Made by a program: the position numbers and the translations under genes. Positions 57,596-64,000 of a stretch of DNA of 64,000 nt are shown piece after piece; position 1 is the first letter of the stretch, and each line of letters opens with the position of its first letter. The stretch covers positions 21,961-85,960 of the forward strand of contig JAQXBF010000015.1 in NCBI GenBank assembly GCA_029252555.1. Reading direction: 5' to 3'. The notes below the pieces were generated by a model. It made no database searches and was not told the origin of the DNA. It saw only the letters and a program-made list of their open reading frames with translations. The stretch is from Porticoccaceae bacterium (lineage in GTDB: Bacteria > Pseudomonadota > Gammaproteobacteria > Pseudomonadales > Porticoccaceae).

Positions 57596-58627
57596 TTATG
57601 GGTTAGGCTGAGACAACAGCCAATTAGTCTCCTGACGAGACACTTCCAGATCAAAGGCCTGAGCCACTGCCACCAATGTAGTTTTGCGCTCGCGGGATGA
57701 AAATATACCGGACACTTTACGACTTGAGAGCGCTCCATCGGCCAGAACAATTTTATGTTCCAGATAGCGATTGAGAATAGCGACTGCCTCATTTAAGTAT
57801 GCGCCATCAAATACAATTTGACCCTCTCGCCACGCGGTTGCCTGCTCAATATCGCGCACTGGCAGAGCAGACATGCCCATAGACTCGCTAAATGTCACGG
57901 CCTGGTCAGCCAATAACAGTTTGGATTCTGCCGCTGCCACCGAGGAGCCCTCAGCCTCAGAAACTTTGACCACACCTTCAACAACATGCACAGTCGCCAA
58001 ATCTGGCCCCTGTCGATAAACATTAAAAGCCGTACCTAGCGCCTGCACGTCGGCGCCACCAACGCGAACAACAAAAGGTTTTTCTTTGTCGGGGGCTACA
58101 GTAAAGAAAGCCTCACCCTGCAATAACTCAATTTCCCGCAAGCTGTCTGATAAAGATACCGATACGACAGTATCTGTGTTCAGCTCTATAAGGCTGCCAT
58201 CTTCCAACTGCACCTGCTGGTATTCACCAATCCCCGAGAAATAGGTTTCGCTATTATCCTGGAGCACCACAACAAATAAAGCGACTAGGGCCAATGAAGC
58301 AGACACCGCAGTGAGCGACTTCCAGAAGCTGCCAAAACATTTGCTTATTAATTTGTTGAAGTTGCTGCTAAAAGGCTCGGTAGCTTCAGGCTCAGTCCTA
58401 CCCAGTAAATCTGGCATATGCGAAAGCACACCAGCGGTCTCCCAAGTGTCCAGAGCCTTATTCCAGGCCAGCTCATGTTGATCCGATGCGACAAGCCAAT
58501 CTGCAAAAGCAGAAATATCTGTTTCGCAAACGGCATCCGACCGCAAACGCACGACCCAGCCCAACGCCTGGTCTATGGCCTCGATGTTCACGGTTTTCCT
58601 TGTTGAATTTATCCCTGTTTTTTTCAT
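57596..58627 (-). CDS. FecR-type anti-sigma factor
   Basis: Inner-membrane regulator that relays receptor occupancy to the sigma factor. DUF4880 N-domain (about 15-60, ALGWVVRLRSDAVCETDISAFADWL split by variable residues), one helix at about 105-122, then the FecR periplasmic domain with VQLEDGSLIELNTDTVV and FTVAPDKEKPFVVRVGGADV. The C-terminal STN-like tail (VSGIFSSRERKTTLVAVAQA) would contact the receptor. Between sigma factor and receptor genes, the classical order. Confidence 0.92.
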   Translation of the reverse strand: MKKTGINSTRKTVNIEAIDQALGWVVRLRSDAVCETDISAFADWLVASDQHELAWNKALDTWETAGVLSHMPDLLGRTEPEATEPFSSNFNKLISKCFGSFWKSLTAVSASLALVALFVVVLQDNSETYFSGIGEYQQVQLEDGSLIELNTDTVVSVSLSDSLREIELLQGEAFFTVAPDKEKPFVVRVGGADVQALGTAFNVYRQGPDLATVHVVEGVVKVSEAEGSSVAAAESKLLLADQAVTFSESMGMSALPVRDIEQATAWREGQIVFDGAYLNEAVAILNRYLEHKIVLADGALSSRKVSGIFSSRERKTTLVAVAQAFDLEVSRQETNWLLSQPNP

Positions 58628-58737
58628 TTCTTTCCCTGCACCATCTAGCGCATTCTCCCCCTGTTGTAGTGGTTTTCTACTATAAGACGTTTAAAACGCT
58701 AAAGTCCCCAATTTTTTATCTGTGTATAAAAGCCTGT

Positions 58738-59310
58738 TCATTGCTCAAACTCTGCAACCGCATGACGCAATTGCTTTAGTACCTCAAGGATATACTTCTC
58801 GACACTGCTCACGGAAACGCCCATCTGCTTGGCAATCTGAGTGTAAGTCCAACCCTTGTTGCGACTTAAAATAAAGGCCTGCCGGGCATTTTGGGGGAGG
58901 TCTTTCAGTGTAGAATGAACCAGACGCAAAGTCTCCTTAGCCTCTAACTCCCGCTCAAGGGAAATAGCCTCTGGAGATACGTTTGCCATGGCGCTGAGGT
59001 CTCGGGTGACTTTCGAGGTTTCTTTATCAATATAGTTTTTATGCAGCACTTCACGACGTATCTGGTCGATAGACATATTGGCTGCTACTTGAAAGAGGAA
59101 GGCCTTCGCATTTGATAATTGATCAACATCATCCAGGGTATAGAGCCGCAAATAAGCCGCTTGAGCGATATCCTCAGCGTCCTCGCGGCTTTTCATGCGG
59201 CGTGTCAAGAAGCTCACCAGTGCTGAGCTGTGCTCTTTGACTAATTTATCGACAACATCTTTATTCTTGTAATTCATGACCAATCTGACAAGATAGTTTC
59301 GAGGCAACAT
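58738..59310 (-). CDS. FecI-type ECF sigma factor
   Basis: Extracytoplasmic-function sigma factor of 190 residues. Region 2: SREDAEDIAQAAYLRLYTLD and AKAFLFQVAANMSIDQIRR. Region 4: LPQNARQAFILSRNKGWTYTQIAKQM with SVSSVEKYILEVLKQLRHA. First gene of fecI-fecR-receptor. ATG 59310 or 59277 may start it. Target promoters were not recognised. Confidence 0.93.
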   Translation of the reverse strand: MLPRNYLVRLVMNYKNKDVVDKLVKEHSSALVSFLTRRMKSREDAEDIAQAAYLRLYTLDDVDQLSNAKAFLFQVAANMSIDQIRREVLHKNYIDKETSKVTRDLSAMANVSPEAISLERELEAKETLRLVHSTLKDLPQNARQAFILSRNKGWTYTQIAKQMGVSVSSVEKYILEVLKQLRHAVAEFEQ

Positions 59311-59356
59311 TAAGGCCTGTTTTCAACGCAACTTTAGCATAATTTTGGAATAGTCT

Positions 59357-60349
59357 ATGGGGCAATCGACAGCCACTCTCGATCAATTCATGATCCTAGC
59401 GCTCCGAGAAAACCTGCCGCCACTCTGTGCTGATACACCCTTAGTCAATAGTGCAGATATTGCCCTAGGGCATTATCTCGACTTTTACCAGCTACCTATT
59501 CCCCGCGGGGATCTCAACCTTCGTGCTGGCATCATCAACCTTCGGCACAATGGTCAACAGCAAACGACTGCCGCTCTCGCTACCCTGTGCTGGATGCCAG
59601 AAAATCCTATCGGCTCAGTTATTGTTGTCCATGGTTATATGGATCATATCGGCCTATTTAACCACTTGATTGAGCACCTGCTTGGGTGCCGCCTCAATGT
59701 AATCTGTTTTGATCTGCCCGGACATGGGCTATCAGCAGGCCAACCTGGTTTTATTCTAGACTACGCAGACTACGTGAGTGCGCTAGATGCGGTGATAAAT
59801 ATTAGCCAGACAATGTTCGACCTGCCCCTCCAGGCCATTGGCCAGAGTATGGGCGGAGCCATACTGTTAAAACACCTAATGACGTTTGGCCCAGAGCACG
59901 GCTATCCTTTTGCCAGGCTAAATTTACTGGCTCCATTGCTAAAGCCCAGAGGCTGGGCAATAAATCGGTTGCTGTTTCTGCTGGCGAAGCATTTTCGTGA
60001 CTCTTTGAAGCGAGTGTTTCGGCCCAGCTCTTTCGATCTCGACTTTCTCGCCTTTGTAAAAGATAGGGACCCCTTCCAACCACGCACAGTACCCATGGCC
60101 TGGGTTGGCGCGCTGAACAGCTGGATTCACGAATTTATGGGTTATAAAACCTGTGAAAAATGGGGCAATCAGCCAATCAATTTGATTCAAGGCAGTGGCG
60201 ACAAAACCCTAGACTGGCAGTTCAACCTTGCACAGTTTAGAGGCAAACTACCCAGCCTCGAGGTGCAGATAATCCCAGAGGCCAATCATCATATGGTTAA
60301 CGAAATAGAACCACTGCGGCACGAAATTTTCGCTTCTTTAAAGCTTTAA
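59357..60349 (+). CDS. Alpha/beta hydrolase (lysophospholipase-like)
   Basis: Serine hydrolase of 330 residues. VVHGYMDHIGLF forms the oxyanion region, FDLPGHGLSAGQPGFI a hallmark of monoacylglycerol lipase-like enzymes, and GQSMGGAIL the nucleophile elbow (S164). The terminal HHMVNE supplies the histidine. No signal peptide. Divergent from the sigma factor gene by 46 bases; substrate unknown. Confidence 0.85.
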   Translation: MGQSTATLDQFMILALRENLPPLCADTPLVNSADIALGHYLDFYQLPIPRGDLNLRAGIINLRHNGQQQTTAALATLCWMPENPIGSVIVVHGYMDHIGLFNHLIEHLLGCRLNVICFDLPGHGLSAGQPGFILDYADYVSALDAVINISQTMFDLPLQAIGQSMGGAILLKHLMTFGPEHGYPFARLNLLAPLLKPRGWAINRLLFLLAKHFRDSLKRVFRPSSFDLDFLAFVKDRDPFQPRTVPMAWVGALNSWIHEFMGYKTCEKWGNQPINLIQGSGDKTLDWQFNLAQFRGKLPSLEVQIIPEANHHMVNEIEPLRHEIFASLKL

Positions 60350-60355
60350 GATTCG

Positions 60356-60751
60356 TTAGGCACTGGGTAATGTTCTGGTATTACCATTGTCATCAATGGC
60401 AACAAACACGAACTCGCCTTCAGTCACCTTGCAAAGGTCGGCCTTGTGGTCATGGCTTATCCAAGCCTCTATCGAAATCTTGATTGAGCTGGTACCCACC
60501 GACATGGTGTTGGCATAGCAGCCAACCACCGCCCCCACCGGAACCGGATTGAGGAACGACATGCTACTAATTGCCACTGTGGCCACTCGGCCCTTGGCAA
60601 TTCGTGCTGCTAAAATCGCGCCAGCCAGATCCATTTGACTGAGCAGCCAGCCACCAAAGATATCTCCGTTAGCATTGGTTTCTCTGGGCATGGCAATAGT
60701 TTGAGAAATTAGCTTGCCCGTTGGTGTGGGTGATTCATTCATATTTTGCAT
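60356..60751 (-). CDS. Acyl-CoA thioesterase (YciA-like hotdog)
   Basis: Hydrolyses acyl-CoA thioesters. Hotdog fold of 131 residues: MPRETNANGDIFGGWLLSQMDLAGA with the catalytic N and D residues and SFLNPVPVGAVVGCYANTM are YciA hallmarks. The start chosen (60751) has AGGAAGAGG upstream; a longer frame to 60814 is not family-like. It converges with the hydrolase gene six bases apart. Confidence 0.88.
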   Translation of the reverse strand: MQNMNESPTPTGKLISQTIAMPRETNANGDIFGGWLLSQMDLAGAILAARIAKGRVATVAISSMSFLNPVPVGAVVGCYANTMSVGTSSIKISIEAWISHDHKADLCKVTEGEFVFVAIDDNGNTRTLPSA

Positions 60752-60828
60752 TTGTTTTACGCCTCTTCCTTTAGTTGTAAATAGCTGAAAAAAGGCTCTA
60801 GCTGCTGGTGGCAAGCAGGCTCTAGCCG

Positions 60829-62202
60829 CTATTTATAAATAAGTTCTGGCAACCAAGTTGCCAGCTGGGGCCATATTGAAAGCATCAACATTAGCAGCGC
60901 CTGCATAGCAATAAAGGGCATCACCCCGCGATACATATCGGAGGTCTCCACGCTCTCAGGAGCCACGCCACGCAAATAGAACAGGGCAAAGCCAAAGGGC
61001 GGGGTTAAAAAGGACGTCTGCAGGTTAATTGCAATCATCACACCCAGCCAAACTGGGTCCAGCCCCATGGCCAGCAGAACTGGCCCTACAATGGGTACAA
61101 CCACAAAGGTAATCTCAATAAAGTCGAGAATAAAGCCCAACAAGAAAATAACCAACATAACCAGCAACGTTGCAGCGACAACACCACCGGGTAAGTCATT
61201 GAAGAACTGCTCAACAATCTCTTCGCCACCAAAGCCTCTAAACACCAGCGAAAATACAGCAGCACCAATTAGAATCAAAAACACCATAGCGGTAACTTCT
61301 GTGGTGGACTGAGCCACTTCTCGCAGTCGCGTGATACTCAACTGACCCCGCAGACCAGCCAACAAAGTAGCGCCAAAGGCACCAACACCAGCGGCCTCGG
61401 TTGGCGTCGCTGCGCCAGTTAAAATGGAGCCCAACACAGCCACAATTAAAAATACCGGTGGCAGCAGATTACGCATGGCCCTGGAAAGCTTATCGACTGG
61501 CGCCTGAGCCACTTGCTGCTCCGGCTCCAATTGCAGCGCAGGTCTGGAGAACAGAATGACATAAAGAATATACATCAGCACCAGTATTAGGCCGGGAATA
61601 ATTGCTCCTACAAACAGGTCTCCAATAGAGACGGTTTTAGGGGTGAAGATGCCCATATTTAGCTGCGCCTGCTGGTAGGCACTAGACAGGGTATCCCCCA
61701 ACAGTACTAGGGCAATCGACGGAGGAATAATCTGCCCCAAGGTGCCCGTCGCGGCAATAACGCCTGTGGCCTGGGCCGACGAATAGCCGCGCTTTAACAT
61801 AGTGGGCAGCGACATCAGCCCCATAGTCACCACTGTCGCTCCAACTATGCCAGTGCTAGCCGCCAACAGCGCGCCTACTAGCACCACAGAGATACCCAGC
61901 CCACTGCGAAAGCCGCCAAACAGATCCGCCATGCTCTCTAATAAGTCTTCCGATAGCCGCGACTTCTCCAGCATCACACCCATTAAAATAAATAACGGTA
62001 CTGCGATTAAGGTAGTATTTTCGATGGTGCCAAACAGCCGGTTTGGCAGCGCCTGTAAAAAAGCCATATCAAAATGGCCCGTGGCCGCTCCCCCCAGAGC
62101 GAATAGCAATGCAGTGCCCGCAAGGGACAGTGCGACCGGATATCCCGCCATCAACACTAGGCAGGCGGTTAGGAACATTAAGAAAGGCATAAACTCAGCC
62201 AT
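60829..62202 (-). CDS. TRAP transporter large permease (DctM)
   Basis: Sodium-coupled carrier subunit for a tripartite TRAP uptake system, about twelve helices in 457 residues. Hallmarks: FGGFRSGLGISVVLVGALLAAS, GATVVTMGLMSLPTMLKRGY, ATGTLGQIIPPSIALVLLGD and NLQTSFLTPPFGFALFYLRG. It overlaps the small-permease stop by one base. The binding-protein gene (dctP) is not next to it. Carboxylate-type substrate is inferred. Confidence 0.93.
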   Translation of the reverse strand: MAEFMPFLMFLTACLVLMAGYPVALSLAGTALLFALGGAATGHFDMAFLQALPNRLFGTIENTTLIAVPLFILMGVMLEKSRLSEDLLESMADLFGGFRSGLGISVVLVGALLAASTGIVGATVVTMGLMSLPTMLKRGYSSAQATGVIAATGTLGQIIPPSIALVLLGDTLSSAYQQAQLNMGIFTPKTVSIGDLFVGAIIPGLILVLMYILYVILFSRPALQLEPEQQVAQAPVDKLSRAMRNLLPPVFLIVAVLGSILTGAATPTEAAGVGAFGATLLAGLRGQLSITRLREVAQSTTEVTAMVFLILIGAAVFSLVFRGFGGEEIVEQFFNDLPGGVVAATLLVMLVIFLLGFILDFIEITFVVVPIVGPVLLAMGLDPVWLGVMIAINLQTSFLTPPFGFALFYLRGVAPESVETSDMYRGVMPFIAMQALLMLMLSIWPQLATWLPELIYK

Positions 62203-62756
62203 CAGAGAGTAGGCTCCACAGCTTCATGTTCGTTTTTAGTCTGCCCAGCAAGGGTGAGGACACTTTTTAATGTCTCGGCTATGCCCTGCAGCAGCAAAGT
62301 GGATGGCATTATAAGCATCAGGGTTTTCAGTAGATAGATAAAGGGCAGCCCATTATTTTCTGCCGAGGTCTCCGCAATGGCCCAGCTCGCAACAACATAG
62401 TCCCAGCTGGTAGCCAGGATCAAAAGCGCCACAGGGATAAGAAAAAGCACGCCACCCAGCAGGTCTACTAACGCCTTTTTGCGCACAGAGAAGGCGCGAT
62501 AGAAAATATCTACCCGCACATGACCACCGCGCTTGAGGGTGAAAGCAATTCCCATCATGAACACCATGGCATGGATATAAGTAATCGACTCCTGCATGGC
62601 TATAGAGCCCATTTCAAGGAAGTAGCGCATCACAACCACAGCCACCACCAGAGCAACCATAAGCATGGTCAGCCAAGAAATAGCCCGTCCGGTAATCTCA
62701 GTAACCCGGTCAATTACTACAATAGTTGATGAAATCACTGCTGTGCCCCATGCCAT
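62202..62756 (-). CDS. TRAP transporter small permease (DctQ)
   Basis: Four-helix partner of the large permease, 184 residues. TLKRGGHVRVDIFYRAFSVRKKALVDLLG is the DctQ signature. First gene of the pair. No dctP upstream; the next gene is the divergent flaG. Confidence 0.9.
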   Translation of the reverse strand: MAWGTAVISSTIVVIDRVTEITGRAISWLTMLMVALVVAVVVMRYFLEMGSIAMQESITYIHAMVFMMGIAFTLKRGGHVRVDIFYRAFSVRKKALVDLLGGVLFLIPVALLILATSWDYVVASWAIAETSAENNGLPFIYLLKTLMLIMPSTLLLQGIAETLKSVLTLAGQTKNEHEAVEPTL

Positions 62757-62877
62757 TTAAGTTAGTAACGTCTGCACAAAATCTTAATTGAGATGGAGTA
62801 TAACCGCACAGTCTCTGACCTCATAGCTTCGTGAGGCTTGTTGGCTGGGGCCGTAAAAAATTAGTTGTAAAAAGCAT

Positions 62878-62904
62878 TAAAGCTTCTCAAACTAATGTCG
62901 ATAA
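62878..62904 (+). promoter_or_regulatory. Sigma-28 (FliA) promoter of flaG
   Basis: TAAAGCTT, an 11-base spacer and GTCGATAA match the flagellar sigma-28 consensus TAAA-N15-GCCGATAA closely. It lies about 95 bases before flaG. Hence flaG is a late flagellar gene. Confidence 0.75.
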
Positions 62905-63001
62905 TATGGTGTGAAGACTTCTCCAAGACCACAAAAAGGGTCACTGGAGAAATAACGATCCCCCTCTTAAAAGTAGGGGTATATATCAAACGGTGATCAA
63001 A

Positions 63002-63424
63002 ATGGCATCAGGTGACATAAGTATTAGAAGTGCACCGCCTCCTGAGGTGGTGCGAGCGACACCTCCAGCTCAGCCTGGTGCAGCTTCTGCTGCGCCTGTT
63101 GAAGCGCAGGCTAAGTTGGAAGCCACAAAAACCTTTTCGCAGGATATGAATCAGCAACTTGCCTCTCGTAAAGGCGAGTCCATCGGACAGATCAGCGAGA
63201 ACGCTGTTAAGCTCGACGAGGCCATGGCGACACTGAACGCAGCGGTAAAGAAAGTTCCTACAGCCCTGCATTTTTCTCGCGACGACTCGTCTCGACGCTT
63301 CGTTGTCCAGGTGACCGACACCAATACCGGCGAAGTAATTCGCAAGCTTCCAGGTGATGCGGTGCTTCGGATGTCAAAGCAGTTAGATTCGCTTAAAGGC
63401 GTGCTGTTTGACGAGGTGTTCTAG
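63002..63424 (+). CDS. flaG: FlaG-family flagellar protein
   Basis: Small flagellar protein of 140 residues thought to affect filament length. A proline/alanine-rich N-terminus is followed by the FlaG domain with LHFSRDDSSRRFVVQVTDTNTGEVIRKLPGDAVLRMSKQLDSLKG (domain about 88-135) and VLFDEVF at the end. ATG 63002 with GGTGAT upstream is preferred to GTG 62993. It lies upstream of the flagellin, whereas flaG commonly follows flagellin genes. Confidence 0.85.
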   Translation: MASGDISIRSAPPPEVVRATPPAQPGAASAAPVEAQAKLEATKTFSQDMNQQLASRKGESIGQISENAVKLDEAMATLNAAVKKVPTALHFSRDDSSRRFVVQVTDTNTGEVIRKLPGDAVLRMSKQLDSLKGVLFDEVF

Positions 63425-63426
63425 GC

Positions 63427-63462
63427 AAAGCCTAGTTCTGGTAACGCCAGATCTGGCTTTTT
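63427..63462 (+). terminator. Probable terminator of flaG
   Basis: AAAGCC and GGCTTT enclose an inner TCTGG/CCAGA hairpin and are followed by TTTTT. Confidence 0.6.
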
Positions 63463-63524
63463 AGAAGTCGAGCCTACTTTAATCCCTAGTACCCTGCCGG
63501 TTTCCCGACAGGTGGCGTCCCCCA

Positions 63525-63540
63525 TGGCAAAATTTTGCCA
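63525..63540. repeat. 16-bp perfect palindrome between flaG and flagellin
   Basis: TGGCAAAATTTTGCCA is an exact 16-base palindrome. Just before it, 63495-63514 can form an imperfect hairpin (CCTGCCGG, TTTC, CCGACAGG, one mismatch). Both lie 100 bases before the sigma-54 promoter, where a FleQ-like enhancer protein could bind; this is inference. Confidence 0.5.
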
Positions 63541-63636
63541 CATTAACGGCAATCGCTATCCCTTCTCTCGATCTTAGTTTTTTAAATTGTTGATTTTAAA
63601 CGCATTTAATTAATAATCCGGCAATCCCTCCAAAGT

Positions 63637-63652
63637 TGGCATCAGTTTTGCA
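63637..63652 (+). promoter_or_regulatory. Sigma-54 promoter of flagellin
   Basis: TGGCATCAGTTTTGCA has GG and GC ten bases apart, as in the -24/-12 consensus TGGCAC-N5-TTGCA. It lies about 150 bases before the flagellin start. The leader of about 140 bases holds two hairpins, AAGGTA/TACCTT (63707-63727) and GCAGC/GCTGC (63750-63762). Confidence 0.7.
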
Positions 63653-63800
63653 CATTTCCTCTTAAGCGGTCTCTTCATGCCTCCCATGACTAGACAAAAC
63701 TTAGCAAAGGTACCCAAGGGCTACCTTCAAAAGGTTAAAAAACAATCGTGCAGCACGGCTGCGCAACGATGGTAAATAAGAGCGATGAAGGAAGGTTATT

Positions 63801-64000
63801 ATGGCAATTATCAACACTAACATCTCTGCGGTGATTACTCAGCAGGCGATGGCGAAAAATGATCGGGCTATGCAGACGACTATGGAGCGCCTATCCACAG
63901 GCAAGAGTGTGAACTCTGCTCAGGACGATGCTGCAGGTATTGCGGTCTCCTCTCGCATGACATCTCAGATTAAAGGTCTGGACCAGGCGGTTCAGAATGC
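63801..64000 (+). CDS. fliC: Flagellin, N-terminal part (cut by window edge)
   Basis: Filament protein. The conserved D0/D1 start is clear: MAIINTNISAVITQQAMAKN, then RLSTGKSVNSAQDDAAGIAV and SSRMTSQIKGLDQAVQN. ATG 63801 is preceded by GAAGGAAGG. Only 66 codons lie in the window. Driven by the sigma-54 promoter at 63637. Confidence 0.95.
   Translation, partial: MAIINTNISAVITQQAMAKNDRAMQTTMERLSTGKSVNSAQDDAAGIAVSSRMTSQIKGLDQAVQN

Overview
The window is a compact chromosomal segment of a free-living, probably marine gammaproteobacterium. Its gene neighbourhoods match those of Pseudomonas and the Cellvibrionales/SAR92-type relatives: coq7 / OsmC / crp / trpCDG, rpe-trpE, pilG / gshB / tonB / yqgE / ruvX, pilT / yggS-proC-yggT-metXW-rdgB-hemW, trxA / rho-ubiD, rpoH-ftsXEY / rsmD-coaD-mutM. 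A sulfatase, a FecIR-controlled TonB receptor, a TRAP carrier and a polar-type flagellin fit an aquatic heterotroph. The taxonomic call is inference from gene order and protein similarity as remembered; no search was run.

Layout. 1-5 kb: a sulfatase cut by the left edge, a photolyase with no ordinary start codon, purD, a membrane protein and coq7. 5-7 kb: a LysR regulator followed by two tandem copies of a LysR-box/promoter/terminator unit, one with a 36-codon peptide gene and one apparently non-coding. 7-15 kb: OsmC/crp, the tryptophan genes trpE-G-D-C with rpe, an EF-hand protein and an acyl-CoA ligase. 15-19 kb: pilG, gshB, yqgE and ruvX, with a broken tonB and a broken pilT still in their ancestral positions. 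19-27 kb: yggS, proC, yggT, metX, metW, rdgB, hemW and fieF, interrupted by a tas-like reductase. 27-33 kb: a membrane-domain/flavoprotein fusion, trxA, rho and ubiD. 33.2-34.1 kb: a gene graveyard with relics of a HigB/RelE-type toxin and a YjbR-family protein. 34-46 kb: GNAT, LplT-like, an RND pump, yajL, gshA, acpH, dsbB, lrgAB and rsd. 46-54 kb: fkp, trmB, rpoH, ftsXEY, rsmD, coaD, mutM and exbD. 54-63 kb: a TonB receptor with FecR and FecI, a hydrolase, a thioesterase and TRAP permeases. 63-64 kb: flaG and the start of a flagellin, with recognisable sigma-28 and sigma-54 promoters.

Functional links. Both glutathione genes (gshA, gshB), trxA, yajL, dsbB and the disulfide reductase fusion serve thiol and redox balance. 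coq7 and ubiD serve ubiquinone synthesis. rpoH sits with ftsXEY. The FecI/FecR/receptor trio forms one envelope-signalled uptake system and exbD lies beside it, while the tonB in this window is dead, so energy must come from another TonB. Loss of pilT and absence of pilH-K around pilG point to decay of twitching motility, while flagellar genes look intact.

The least explained signals are the duplicated LysR-box units at 6.06-6.64 kb, the four pseudogenes, the photolyase start, the 27-bp perfect hairpin after rsd and a 16-bp palindrome before the flagellin. No rRNA, tRNA, insertion sequence or CRISPR array was seen.
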